64,000 bases of DNA. Source: Bacilli bacterium. GTDB taxonomy: Bacteria; Bacillota_I; Bacilli_A; ML615J-28; CAG-313. Location of the stretch: the NCBI GenBank assembly GCA_017501465.1, contig JAFVWY010000013.1, forward strand, positions 1 to 64,000, given 5' to 3'. The notes under the pieces were generated by a model, which saw nothing but the letters and a program-made list of their open reading frames with translations, searched no databases and was not told the origin of the DNA. Positions 25,577 to 34,321 of this stretch are shown piece after piece (positions within the stretch are counted from its first letter, which is position 1; each line of letters begins with the position of its first letter). The translations under genes were made by a program, and so were the position numbers.

Positions 25577-26461
25577 ATGAAACAATATTTAGATTTATGT
25601 AAAACAATATTAAATAATGGTTCAAAAAAAGATGATAGAACCAACACAGGTACTATTTCATATTTTGGGTATCAAATGCGTTTTAATTTAGAAGAGGGGT
25701 TTCCACTTTTAACTACTAAACGAGTATACTTAAGAGCAATCATTCATGAATTATTATGGTTTATCAAAGGAGATACTAATATTAAGTATTTAGTTGATAA
25801 CAATGTTAAGATTTGGAATGAATGGCCATATCAAAAGTTCACAATGAGTGAAGAATATAATAATGAAACTTTAGAAGAATTTGTTGAAAAGATAAAAACT
25901 GATGAAGAATTTGCGTTAAAGTATGGAGAACTTGGACCTGTTTATGGTCATCAATGGCGTCACTTCGATGTTGAAGGATCAAAGGATTTTGTGGATCAAC
26001 TAAAAAATACAATTGAAATGATTAAAACAAATCCAACATCTAGAAGATTAATTGTTTGTAGTTGGAATCCCTTGTCAATAGATAAAATGGCTCTACCTCC
26101 ATGTCACTCTTTATTCCAATTCTATGTTAATGAGGGTAAGCTATCTTGTCAACTTTATCAAAGAAGTGGTGATGTTTTCTTGGGTATTCCTTTTAATATT
26201 GCCTCATATGCATTACTTACAATGATGGTTGCTAAAGTATGTAATTTGGGTGTTGGTGATTTTGTTCACACTATTGGGGATGCACATATTTATAGCAATC
26301 ACTTAGAACAAATTAATTTACAACTTTCTAGAACTCCTAGAAGTTTGCCAAAAATGATTATCAAGGGTGAACAAACTAATATTGAAGATTTTAAATTTGA
26401 GGATTTCGAATTAGTTGATTATCATCCATATAGTAGTATAAAAGGAGCAGTCGCAGTATAA
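25577..26461 (+). CDS. thyA: thymidylate synthase
   Basis: ThyA methylates dUMP to dTMP with methylene-tetrahydrofolate. The 294-residue protein has [51 protein letters not shown], the active-site cysteine in [32 protein letters not shown] and HIYSNHLEQ. The start is ATG 25577 with AGAGGT upstream; the longer frame from 25517 lies in the promoter region. It overlaps folA as TAATG, so the folate-recycling enzyme is translationally coupled. Confidence 0.98.
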   Translation: MKQYLDLCKTILNNGSKKDDRTNTGTISYFGYQMRFNLEEGFPLLTTKRVYLRAIIHELLWFIKGDTNIKYLVDNNVKIWNEWPYQKFTMSEEYNNETLEEFVEKIKTDEEFALKYGELGPVYGHQWRHFDVEGSKDFVDQLKNTIEMIKTNPTSRRLIVCSWNPLSIDKMALPPCHSLFQFYVNEGKLSCQLYQRSGDVFLGIPFNIASYALLTMMVAKVCNLGVGDFVHTIGDAHIYSNHLEQINLQLSRTPRSLPKMIIKGEQTNIEDFKFEDFELVDYHPYSSIKGAVAV

Positions 26462-26916
26462 TGTTTTCTATTATTGTTGCTATCGGTCCCAATAATGTTA
26501 TAGGAAAAGGAAATGATTTACCTTGGCATTATCCTGAGGATTTAAAATATTTTAAACAAGTTACTTTAAATCATCCTGTTTTTATGGGATATAATACATT
26601 TTTATCTATCTATAATAGACTAGGTAAACCACTACCAAGAAGAACAAATTATGTTTTAACATATGAAAATGAACTTCCAGGTGGAGCTATTCCAATTAAA
26701 GATATCAAAGAATTACCTGATGAAGAAATTTTTATCATTGGTGGTAAAATGATTTATGAAATGATGTTGCCATATGCTGATAAATTATATATCACACATG
26801 TTAAAAAAACTCATGATGGTGACGTTTTCTTCCCAAATATTAACTATGATAATTATGAGCTAGTTAGTAAAGTAGAAACAGTTGATTTAGATTTTTGCGT
26901 ATATGAAAAAAAATAA
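26461..26916 (+). CDS. folA: dihydrofolate reductase
   Basis: The 151-residue DHFR reduces dihydrofolate produced by ThyA. Signatures: IIVAIGPNNVIGKGNDLPWHYPEDLKYFK (substrate and NADPH site, Asp replaced by Glu in the PED position as in many bacteria), FMGYNTFLSI, RRTNYVLT and EIFIIGGKMIYEMMLPYADKLYITH. It starts within the thyA stop codon. Confidence 0.97.
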   Translation: MFSIIVAIGPNNVIGKGNDLPWHYPEDLKYFKQVTLNHPVFMGYNTFLSIYNRLGKPLPRRTNYVLTYENELPGGAIPIKDIKELPDEEIFIIGGKMIYEMMLPYADKLYITHVKKTHDGDVFFPNINYDNYELVSKVETVDLDFCVYEKK

Positions 26917-26940
26917 CTAGAATTTAATATTCTAGTTATT
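26905..26940. terminator. terminator hairpin between folA and the convergent phosphatase gene
   Basis: AATAACTAGAAT at 26912-26923 and ATTCTAGTTATT at 26929-26940 form a 12-bp stem. The A tract on its left gives a good U run only on the minus strand; the plus-strand tract is weak. Confidence 0.8.
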
Positions 26941-27514
26941 CTTTATTAATATCAATAGCTGCATGTAAACATCGTTTGAAGTCATTAAATTTTAAAATAC
27001 TAACACCTGCATTTAGGGTTTTAGTATTGAATTGTAGACTTTTAATATAAGGTTTCATACATGCTTTTAAAAAATGTGAGTGTGTAACAACCATTATCGT
27101 TTTTCCAGGATATTTTTCTAAAAGATTGTAGATAAAATGTTTGGCACGTTTTAAAATTTCGAATTCTGATTCCTGGTCAATAAATTCATTATTCATGATT
27201 TTTTTGTAGTTCTCATCTGTTAAAGGTATGCCTTCAGCCATACCAAAAGAACGTTCTATAACATTATCGTCGATAATGATTGGTTTTCTGGATGGATAAA
27301 ATGATCTGATGATTTGAGCGGATTCTAATGCTCTTGAAAGCGGGCTACTTATTAGGATATCGAAGGTTACTTCCATTTTTGCTAGTTTTTTACAAGTTTC
27401 TAGAATTTGTTCTCGACCAGTATCATTTAATGGTGTGTCAATTCGGCCTTGGAAAACTCTTAATTTATTCCCATCGGTTTGACCATGTCTAACGATATAA
27501 ATTGTTGTTGTCAT
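26936..27514 (-). CDS. histidine phosphatase family protein
   Basis: The 192-residue protein is a phosphoglycerate-mutase-superfamily phosphatase: the catalytic RHG motif is in IYIVRHGQTDGN, followed by FQGRIDTPLNDTG, LISSPLSRALESAQII, an acid-donor Glu in IERSFGMAEG, and the second His in MVVTHSHFLKA. It could be a broad or sugar/nucleotide phosphatase; sequence alone does not decide. It starts ATG 27514 and is probably transcribed alone. Confidence 0.9.
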   Translation of the reverse strand: MTTTIYIVRHGQTDGNKLRVFQGRIDTPLNDTGREQILETCKKLAKMEVTFDILISSPLSRALESAQIIRSFYPSRKPIIIDDNVIERSFGMAEGIPLTDENYKKIMNNEFIDQESEFEILKRAKHFIYNLLEKYPGKTIMVVTHSHFLKACMKPYIKSLQFNTKTLNAGVSILKFNDFKRCLHAAIDINKE

Positions 27515-27590
27515 AAGTCACCTCATATAATAATATTTTATCATAAAAATCAAAAAAATTGTATAAATATTAAAAGAAAGGTGTTTTAGT

Positions 27591-28901
27591 ATGTTTAGAA
27601 TTGTTGATTTAATTATAAAGAAAAGAAATAATGAAGAATTTACTAATGAAGAAATTAAATTTATTATTGATGAGTATGTTCAAGGCAATATTCCTGATTA
27701 TCAAATGTCAGCTTTATTAATGGCTATTTATTTTAATCCATTAACTGAAAAAGAAACTCTTGATTTAACGATGGCCATGTTAAAAAGTGGTGATGAAATT
27801 GATCTATCAAGTATTAATGGTATTAAAGTAGATAAACATTCCACTGGAGGAGTAGGAGATAAAACAAGTTTAGTTGTTGCTCCTATTGCTAGTGCATTAG
27901 GGGTTAAACTTGCAAAAATGAGTGGTAGAGGATTAGGCCATTCAGGTGGAACTTTAGATAAGCTAGAATCTATTCCTGGTTTTAAAATAGAAATGAGCTC
28001 TACTGATTTTTTTAAACAAGTAAATGAAATTGGTTTAGCTATCATTGGCCAAAGTGCAAATATTACACCGGCAGATAAGAAATTATATGCTTTAAGAGAT
28101 GTGACTGGTACAATTGAGTCTAAAGGGTTAATTGCATCATCTATTATGTCTAAAAAGCTTGCTAGTGGTGCCGATCACATTGTTTTAGATGTTAAAGTAG
28201 GCAGTGGTGCTTTTATGAAAGATTTAAAAACAGCTAAAGAATTAGCTTTAGCGATGGTGCAAATCGGAAAAGGTGCTAAAAGAGATACTGTTGCAACTTT
28301 AACTAATATGGATCAACCACTTGGGTGTGCTGTTGGTAATAGTTTAGAAGTAATTGAAGCAATTGAAACTCTAAAAGGAAAAGGACCTGAAGATTTTACT
28401 ACATTATGTGTAGAACTTGCAGCAGAAATTGTGCTAGTTAGTAAGATTGCAAATAATATTGATGAGGCAAGAAGACTTGTTATCGATACAATTGAAAATG
28501 GTAAGGCTTTAGATAAATTAAGACAAATGATAATTTATCAAGGGGGTAATCCAGAAGTAATAAATGATTATTCATTATTTAAACAAGCAGAAGAAGTTTG
28601 CGAATTAGTTTATGAAAATGATGAGGAAATGTATGTTGATTCGATTGATGCACTAAAAGTAGGACAAGCTAGCGTTTTATTGGGGGCTGGAAGAACTACT
28701 AAAGAAGATGAAATTGACCATTCTGTAGGTATTTTAGTACACAAAAAAATTGGTGATAAGGTTATTAAAGGAGATAAGATTGCGACAATTTATAGTAATG
28801 GTACTAAAACTAACGAAGCATTAGAGCTATTATTAGAAGCTTATGTTTTAACAAATAAAGAAGTTGAAAAACCTATCATAATTTATGAAACTGTAAGATA
28901 A
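27591..28901 (+). CDS. pdp: pyrimidine-nucleoside phosphorylase
   Basis: The 436-residue enzyme phosphorolyses uridine and thymidine. Family signatures are KVDKHSTGGVGDKTSLVVAP, KMSGRGLGHSGGTLDKLESI, ALRDVTGTIES, IMSKKLASGADHIVLDVKVG and the C-terminal lipoyl-like domain with GIHSV-type HSVGILVHKKIGDKVIKGD. Thymidine-specific DeoA is a close alternative name, but Firmicutes enzymes are usually Pdp. AAAGGTG precedes ATG 27591. With deoC and deoD it completes nucleoside catabolism. Confidence 0.95.
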   Translation: MFRIVDLIIKKRNNEEFTNEEIKFIIDEYVQGNIPDYQMSALLMAIYFNPLTEKETLDLTMAMLKSGDEIDLSSINGIKVDKHSTGGVGDKTSLVVAPIASALGVKLAKMSGRGLGHSGGTLDKLESIPGFKIEMSSTDFFKQVNEIGLAIIGQSANITPADKKLYALRDVTGTIESKGLIASSIMSKKLASGADHIVLDVKVGSGAFMKDLKTAKELALAMVQIGKGAKRDTVATLTNMDQPLGCAVGNSLEVIEAIETLKGKGPEDFTTLCVELAAEIVLVSKIANNIDEARRLVIDTIENGKALDKLRQMIIYQGGNPEVINDYSLFKQAEEVCELVYENDEEMYVDSIDALKVGQASVLLGAGRTTKEDEIDHSVGILVHKKIGDKVIKGDKIATIYSNGTKTNEALELLLEAYVLTNKEVEKPIIIYETVR

Positions 28902-28904
28902 TAA

Positions 28905-28935
28905 AAAAACCGTTCTAAGAACGGTTTTTATTTTT
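28905..28935. terminator. bidirectional terminator between pdp and the MFS gene
   Basis: AAAAACCGTTC and GAACGGTTTTT form a perfect 11-bp stem with a TAA loop at 28905-28929, and A and T tracts on both sides. Confidence 0.94.
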
Positions 28936-30301
28936 AGTCTAAATCACCTAAGTTTTCTAACATACTCTTTTTTTCTTTTTGTCTGTTATAATCTCTTTTT
29001 TCAATTACGAATAAGAAGATTAATAATGCAATAATCATTGTAACAAATGAGTATACGTATAATAATCTTAAACCTGCAGTATTAAAAGACATAATTAAAC
29101 CAACTAAAATTGGTGTTGCAGTTTGTGCAATCATAGAAGCAGTATAATAATAACCTGTAAATTTACCAATATTATTTTTATTAGACATCTCAACAATCAT
29201 TGGATAAGAGTTGATATTAACTAATGCCCAGCCAATACCGATAATAACTGTTAATAAATAGATGGCCCATACATAATTAGAAATATTTTCTTTTAGAATG
29301 TAAGTAATTAATGTCATTAGACCAATACCTAAAATTAATAGTCCAAGACCTAATATGATTGTCCATTTTCTACCAATCTTTTGAGCAAGGCCTGATAATA
29401 ACATAAATGAAGCAATTGAAGATACAGTTAAAATAATTGTAAATGTACCATGAATTCCTGAATTTTGTAGAATTTCACTACAGAATAAACTATTAAATGT
29501 TTCAATAGCATTAAATGACATAAACCAGAAGAATACAGCAATTAATATAATAAATAAATTACGTAAATCAAGTTTACTTAAAGGCTTATCTACTTTAATC
29601 TCTTCGATTGATTGACTTAGTTTTTCACCAAGTTCAATATCTTCTTTAGTTTCTTCTAGTAGTTTAGGTTCATTAATTTTAAAAGATAAAATAATCATTG
29701 CAGCTAACATAAAAACAGAAGAGATAATAAATGGCCATAGGTAAGTTAAACCACCAGTTTCTCCAGTTTTAACTTTAAATACCATTGCTAAAGCTCCTGC
29801 AAGAATAGCTCCAATGTAACCGACTAGGTTAATGATACCATTAGCAGTGCTTCTTAAAGGTTTAGGTGTAACGTCAGGCATTAATGCTACTGCAGGAGAA
29901 CGATATCCTTGCATAATAATTAATACTAATCCCATTAAAACAACTACACCAATTAATGAATTCATAATATAGAAAGCTGCGATTAGAGGGAAAGCGATAG
30001 CAGATGCTAACATACCAATTAGGATGTAAGGCATACGTTTTCCAATTTTTGTATGTGTTTTATCAGATAAATTACCGAATAAAGGCATGATTATTAAAGC
30101 CACTAAATTATCCATAGCCATAATTATACCAATTACGTAATTTAATCTATTTGTATCTCCTCCAAAAGAAGAATTTAGTAATTCCCTTAAAATTAAAGGA
30201 CAATATGTATTATAAACTTGCCATAACATTAGTATTGCAAAGAATGCAAGACCAATAAAAAATGTGTTTTTATAATTTAATTTAAGTTTTTTATCTTCCA
30301 T
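28934..30301 (-). CDS. MFS transporter, SLC45/sugar-cation-symporter-like
   Basis: The 455-residue protein has about twelve membrane segments. The loop 2-3 motif GNLSDKTHTKIGKRMPYILIG and the RSPAVALMPDVTPKPLRSTANGIINLVG segment match SLC45-type/GPH-like sugar symporters of Firmicutes. It probably imports a disaccharide or similar compound; no substrate can be named. AGGAGT precedes ATG 30301. The start lies 20 bases after the tRNA-Leu CCA end on the same strand, so it is likely expressed from the tRNA promoter. Confidence 0.85.
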   Translation of the reverse strand: MEDKKLKLNYKNTFFIGLAFFAILMLWQVYNTYCPLILRELLNSSFGGDTNRLNYVIGIIMAMDNLVALIIMPLFGNLSDKTHTKIGKRMPYILIGMLASAIAFPLIAAFYIMNSLIGVVVLMGLVLIIMQGYRSPAVALMPDVTPKPLRSTANGIINLVGYIGAILAGALAMVFKVKTGETGGLTYLWPFIISSVFMLAAMIILSFKINEPKLLEETKEDIELGEKLSQSIEEIKVDKPLSKLDLRNLFIILIAVFFWFMSFNAIETFNSLFCSEILQNSGIHGTFTIILTVSSIASFMLLSGLAQKIGRKWTIILGLGLLILGIGLMTLITYILKENISNYVWAIYLLTVIIGIGWALVNINSYPMIVEMSNKNNIGKFTGYYYTASMIAQTATPILVGLIMSFNTAGLRLLYVYSFVTMIIALLIFLFVIEKRDYNRQKEKKSMLENLGDLD

Positions 30302-30321
30302 AAAGACTCCTATAAAAAAAA

Positions 30322-30408
30322 TGGTGCCGGTGGTCGGACTCGAACCGACACGAGCTCATCACTCACTGGATTTTGAGTCCAGCGCGTCTACCATTTCACC
30401 ACACCGGC
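30322..30408 (-). tRNA. tRNA-Leu (anticodon CAA), CCA encoded
   Basis: Minus strand: acceptor GCCGGTG pairs with CACCGGC, the D arm contains GTGAAATGGTAGACGC, the anticodon arm CTGGA-CTCAAAA-TCCAG gives CAA, there is a long variable arm (class II), and the T arm GTCGG-TTCGAGT-CCGAC is followed by discriminator A and CCA. Confidence 0.97.
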
Positions 30409-30420
30409 TTGCCATTAATT

Positions 30421-30449
30421 ATTATACTATTTTTATCATTTTTTTTCAA
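30421..30449 (-). promoter_or_regulatory. promoter for tRNA-Leu and the MFS gene
   Basis: On the minus strand, TTGAAA (30449-30444) and TATAAT (30426-30421) are 17 bases apart. Confidence 0.9.
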
Positions 30450-30519
30450 CTGTTTAATTAAATTAGTAATTTGATATCATAAAGGATAAAAATATGGTAA
30501 AATATATCGAGGTGCAATT

Positions 30520-31989
30520 ATGAAAAAGATATTTATTTATATTAGTTTATTAGTATTTTTATTTGTGGCAACATCTTGTAATGGTGGTGGAAATAAAAAT
30601 AAAGAGTATAATAAGTTAAAAGTTTTATCAATTAATGATTTACATGGTGCAATAGATCAAAATGACGACAACTATGGAATGTCTGGTATTTCATGGTATG
30701 TAAATGAACAAAGAAAAGTTGAAGGTCAAGCAGTATTAGTTTTAGCTGCAGGTGATATGTTCCAAGGTTCAGCAATTTCTAATTATTACTATGGTCAAAC
30801 TGTTGTAGAATTAATGAATGATGTAAAATTTGACGCTATGACTATTGGAAATCATGAATTTGATTGGGGATTAGAAGAAGTATTAAAGTATGTTGATGGA
30901 AATGAAGACAATTATGAAGCTAATTTTCCTTTTTTGGCTTGTAATTTATTAGAAAAAGAAACAAACGAATTACCTGATTTAATTGATCCTTATACAATAG
31001 TTGATTTTGAACAATTTCAAGTAGGAATTATTGGCTATATTGGTGTTGGAATAGAAACTGATATTTCAGCATCTAAAGTAGAAGATTATTATTTTGCTGA
31101 TCCAGTACCTTATATTTCTAATATTAGTAAAGATTTAAGAGAAAATAAAGGTTGTGATCTTATAATTGTAATGGGACATGATGATAATTCGACTACTCAA
31201 AACCAAATCGCAGCATTAAGTGGTAGTTCATCTGTGGATATGATAATTGCAGGACACACACATGTTACTTATACTAGATATTTAACTAATGGTAATGGTG
31301 TAGAAATTCCATTAACTCAAGCAGGTACTGCAGCTGATGCTTTAACGGATACTTCGTTCTTATATAATAAGGAAGATAACACTTTTGGTGAAGGTTATGC
31401 TGATACTGTTGATTTATGTGATTATGAAATTGGCATTGATGAAGCAATTCAAAATAAAGTAGATCAAATGAATGATAAAATTGAACCAGTAATGGGTGAG
31501 GTTTTAGGCATAGCAAGTAAGAATGTTAATCGTAGTTCAGTTGGAAATTGGACAGCAGATGCTATCTTAGCAAGTATTGATTGTGATATAGCAGCTATTA
31601 ATTCAGGTGGTATTAGAAGTAGTGCATTCCCAATTAATGAGGGATATAGTGTTACAGTTAAAAAAATTTATGAAGTTATGCCATTTGATAATTTTATTAA
31701 AGTGTGTGATTTGACTGGTAGCCAATTGATTAATATCTTTAAACGTATACAAGACATTCATATTTCGTCTAATTTGGTTATTGATGGCAATTCATATTAC
31801 CTTAATGGTGCACTTATTGAAAATGATAAAGTTTATCGTTTTGCATGTGTAGATTATTTGTATGATCGAGATGCAGAAATTTATGAGTGTGGTACAAATG
31901 TAGAATTTACGGGTATTTTAGTTAGAGATATAATGATAAATACTTTAAAGTTAGAAACATCTAATGGCAAGAAATGGTTAGAAGACTAA
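30520..31989 (+). CDS. 5'-nucleotidase/UshA-family lipoprotein
   Basis: The 489-residue protein has a lipoprotein signal (FLFVATSC) and the two-domain UshA layout. The metallophosphatase domain has VLSINDLHGAI, VLAAGDMFQGS, MTIGNHEFDWG, IIVMGHDDNS and IIAGHTHVTY. The C-terminal 5'-nucleotidase domain has NRSSVGNWTADAIL, IAAINSGGIRSS and MPFDNFIKVCDLTG. It should dephosphorylate nucleotides outside the membrane for uptake and salvage. AGGTG precedes ATG 30520, with an extended -10 TGGTAAAAT at 30495-30503. A terminator follows. Confidence 0.94.
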   Translation: MKKIFIYISLLVFLFVATSCNGGGNKNKEYNKLKVLSINDLHGAIDQNDDNYGMSGISWYVNEQRKVEGQAVLVLAAGDMFQGSAISNYYYGQTVVELMNDVKFDAMTIGNHEFDWGLEEVLKYVDGNEDNYEANFPFLACNLLEKETNELPDLIDPYTIVDFEQFQVGIIGYIGVGIETDISASKVEDYYFADPVPYISNISKDLRENKGCDLIIVMGHDDNSTTQNQIAALSGSSSVDMIIAGHTHVTYTRYLTNGNGVEIPLTQAGTAADALTDTSFLYNKEDNTFGEGYADTVDLCDYEIGIDEAIQNKVDQMNDKIEPVMGEVLGIASKNVNRSSVGNWTADAILASIDCDIAAINSGGIRSSAFPINEGYSVTVKKIYEVMPFDNFIKVCDLTGSQLINIFKRIQDIHISSNLVIDGNSYYLNGALIENDKVYRFACVDYLYDRDAEIYECGTNVEFTGILVRDIMINTLKLETSNGKKWLED

Positions 31990-31996
31990 TTTAAAG

Positions 31997-32024
31997 AACT
32001 CAGCATTGTAAGCTGAGTTTTTTT
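31997..32024 (+). terminator. terminator after the 5'-nucleotidase gene
   Basis: AACTCAGC and GCTGAGTT flank a 7-base loop, followed by a T run. Confidence 0.92.
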
Positions 32025-32057
32025 AATAATCATTTAATACAAAAAAAAGAAAATGTG

Positions 32058-32066
32058 TGATATAAT
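32058..32066 (+). promoter_or_regulatory. extended -10 promoter for the MATE gene
   Basis: TGaTATAAT at 32058-32066, 26 bases before the start codon; the upstream region is A-rich without a clear -35. Confidence 0.65.
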
Positions 32067-32091
32067 ATATAAGATTTATATAGGTGATAAT

Positions 32092-33501
32092 ATGAGAGAA
32101 AAACGTTCTAATAAGACACATTTAATATTAAATGATAAAAATATTATCAAAGGCATTTTACTATTATCTCTTCCAATAATGTTGAATAACATAATTAAAG
32201 CGTTTCATGACGTAGTAGATACTTTTATGATTTCTAAAATGGATGAACTTCCTGAAATTGTAAGTGCTCAAATGGGAGCTATTGGATTTGTAATGCCGAT
32301 ATTTAATATTTGTCAAGCTTTAGCGATTGGGATGATGACAGCTGGTACTGCTTTAATGAGTCAATACATTGGAGCAAAAAAACCGGAAAAAGCAAGTAAA
32401 GTTAGTGGACAATTATTACTTTTATGTGCGATAGTAGGGGTAATATTTAATGCTATACTATATTTTTTAGCGCCAACAATCTTAAGATTGATGAATGCAG
32501 AAACATATTTATTTGATTATTCATTACAATATCTTAGAATAAGATCATTTGAATTATCTTCATTATTTATTTTTTATGCATATCAATCTACAAGACAATC
32601 ACAAGGAGATACAGTAACACCAGTTATAATTAATTCTTCATCTATTGTTGTTAATATTATTTTTACTGCGATATTTATATTTGGATTTAATCTTGGTTTG
32701 GCCGGAGCTGCTTATGGGACATTGATTGCTAATATAGCTATTGTTCCAATCTGTATATTACATATGGTAAAATCAAGCAAAATTAGATTAACAAAAGAGA
32801 CTATCAAACCAGATATCAAGTATGATAAAAAAATCTTATCACTTGGAATTCCATCAGCAATTGCACAAGCATTTACAAGTTTAGCCTTTTTAATTATTAA
32901 TGGCATGATGGCTGGATATGATAATGGGATATTAACACCAATTACTGTTGGGAATAAGATTAATTCCATGATGCTATTCCCTGTTATGGGAATTGGAACT
33001 GTCCTTGCAACATTTGTAGGACAAAATATTGGAGCTGGTAATATTAAAAGAGCTAAAAAGTCCTTCTTTAGTGCAATTTTTTTATCTGTTTTAATTACCA
33101 CAATAGGTATGTTATGCCTATTACCATTTAAACCACAACTTGCTAAAATTTTCTTGGATATTCCATCAGAAATAGATATTTGCGTTGAATATTTAAATTT
33201 CTTATTATTAGGTTTACCTTTAATGGGAATTTTCCAGTGTTTCAACGGATTATTCCAAGGAGCGGGAAGAACAGGTATTGTTTTAATCTTTGCAACTACT
33301 AGACTTTGGATAATGCGTGTTCCTGTTTTAACTTTATTATTAAAAGTGTTTGATGTTGGTTATCCTGCTGTTTGGATTTGTATGGTAATAAGTAACTTTG
33401 GTGCAGTAATTCTTGGTATTTTTTTATATAAATTTATTGACTTTAAGCCAAAAATTAATAAAATGCATCAAAAAATTAAACAAGAACTTAGTCGAGGTTA
33501 G
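32092..33501 (+). CDS. MATE family efflux transporter
   Basis: The 469-residue protein has twelve predicted membrane segments in two MATE halves. Features: ILLLSLPIMLNNIIKAFHDVVDTFMISKM at the start, QALAIGMMTAGTALMSQYIGAKKPEKA, and the repeat-related GIGTVLATFVGQNIGAGNIKRAKKS in the second half. It probably exports drugs or metabolites using a sodium or proton gradient. The start is ATG 32092, with GGTGAT at 32083-32088; the longer frame from 32053 overlaps the promoter. trmL begins 2 bases after its stop. Confidence 0.94.
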   Translation: MREKRSNKTHLILNDKNIIKGILLLSLPIMLNNIIKAFHDVVDTFMISKMDELPEIVSAQMGAIGFVMPIFNICQALAIGMMTAGTALMSQYIGAKKPEKASKVSGQLLLLCAIVGVIFNAILYFLAPTILRLMNAETYLFDYSLQYLRIRSFELSSLFIFYAYQSTRQSQGDTVTPVIINSSSIVVNIIFTAIFIFGFNLGLAGAAYGTLIANIAIVPICILHMVKSSKIRLTKETIKPDIKYDKKILSLGIPSAIAQAFTSLAFLIINGMMAGYDNGILTPITVGNKINSMMLFPVMGIGTVLATFVGQNIGAGNIKRAKKSFFSAIFLSVLITTIGMLCLLPFKPQLAKIFLDIPSEIDICVEYLNFLLLGLPLMGIFQCFNGLFQGAGRTGIVLIFATTRLWIMRVPVLTLLLKVFDVGYPAVWICMVISNFGAVILGIFLYKFIDFKPKINKMHQKIKQELSRG

Positions 33502-33503
33502 TT

Positions 33504-34022
33504 ATGGCAAAAAACAATATTGTATTATTTGAACCTGAGATTCCTCAAAATTCAGGAAATATTATGAGAACATGTGCGGGAACAGATACTCAACTACATT
33601 TTATCAAACCTTTAGGGTTTAAACTTGATGATGCTCACTTAAAGCGATGTGCAGTCAATTATGTTCCTAATGTAGATTTTAAAGTGTATGAAAATTGGGA
33701 GGATTTTACTTCTAAAAATCAAGGAAAAATGTATTTTTTAACCAGATATGGATTAAAAACTCCACATGAATTAGTTCTAGATGATAAAGATGAAACATAT
33801 TATTTTATCATAGGGAAAGAATCTACCGGTATTCCAAAAGAAATCTTACAACAACATTTAGAAGATTGTATTAGAATTCCTACCAATGATAAAATTAGAT
33901 CACTTAATATTAGTAATGTTGCTGCTATATGCATCTATGAAGCATTAAGACAACAAGATTATAATGATCTATCTAGATATGAACCTGAAACTTTAAAAGG
34001 TAAAGATTTCTTACTTAAGTAA
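33504..34022 (+). CDS. trmL: tRNA (cytidine/uridine-34 2'-O-) methyltransferase, SPOUT family
   Basis: The 172-residue protein matches TrmL/CspR, which methylates the wobble ribose of certain leucine tRNAs. Signatures: IVLFEPEIPQNSGNIMRTCA, LHFIKPLGF, DAHLKRCAVNYV, IIGKESTGIPKEIL and CIRIPTNDKIRSLNISNVAAI, where the last block forms the SAM-binding knot. It lies directly downstream of the MATE gene and is probably cotranscribed. Confidence 0.95.
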   Translation: MAKNNIVLFEPEIPQNSGNIMRTCAGTDTQLHFIKPLGFKLDDAHLKRCAVNYVPNVDFKVYENWEDFTSKNQGKMYFLTRYGLKTPHELVLDDKDETYYFIIGKESTGIPKEILQQHLEDCIRIPTNDKIRSLNISNVAAICIYEALRQQDYNDLSRYEPETLKGKDFLLK

Positions 34023-34042
34023 AAAATACCAATCATAAATTT

Positions 34043-34069
34043 CCTTTTAATATTAATAATATTAAAAGG
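34043..34069 (+). repeat. 12-bp palindrome overlapping a ribosome-binding site
   Basis: CCTTTTAATATT (34043-34054) and AATATTAAAAGG (34058-34069) form a perfect stem with an AAT loop. No T run follows, so it is not a simple terminator. Its last two G bases are part of GGGAGG (34068-34073), the ribosome-binding site of the small gene at 34078, so folding could partly mask it. Alternatively it is an operator-like DNA palindrome. Confidence 0.85.
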
Positions 34070-34077
34070 GAGGTATT

Positions 34078-34254
34078 ATGAAAAAAGATAAGAAAAGATT
34101 AAAAGAACAAGAACAAAGGTTTAAAAAATTAGATTTAGGTAATGATATTCACTCTAATTTGTATATTGATAGTAGAGAAAGATATGATTTTTTAAATAGT
34201 CAATATATGGAAAAAACCAATTCTGTTAAAAGAAATAACGATAGAACTTTCTAA
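34078..34254 (+). CDS. small basic protein of 58 residues, unknown function
   Basis: This 58-codon frame has a strong GGGAGG 4 bases before ATG 34078 and its own terminator overlapping the stop. The protein begins MKKDKKRLKEQEQRFKKL (likely a charged helix), then GNDIHSNLYIDSRERYDFLN and a polar basic tail ending NDRTF. It has no membrane segment or Cys. I do not recognise it. It lies alone between trmL and a sugar kinase gene. Strong translation and termination signals argue that it is real. Confidence 0.75.
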   Translation: MKKDKKRLKEQEQRFKKLDLGNDIHSNLYIDSRERYDFLNSQYMEKTNSVKRNNDRTF

Positions 34255-34275
34255 GATTACTTAGAAAGTTTTTTT
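34245..34275 (+). terminator. terminator after the 58-codon gene
   Basis: AACTTTCTAAG and CTTAGAAAGTT form an 11-bp stem with an ATTA loop and a T run. The 5' arm includes the end of the coding sequence and its stop. Confidence 0.92.
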
Positions 34276-34321
34276 ATCATTTTCTAATTATTTACATATA
34301 CATAAAGTAGGGGTGATATTG

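Noticed and set aside
32712-33245. Long minus-strand frame within the MATE gene
   Set aside because: It lies antisense to a gene with clear membrane and family signatures and has no ribosome-binding site or recognisable product.
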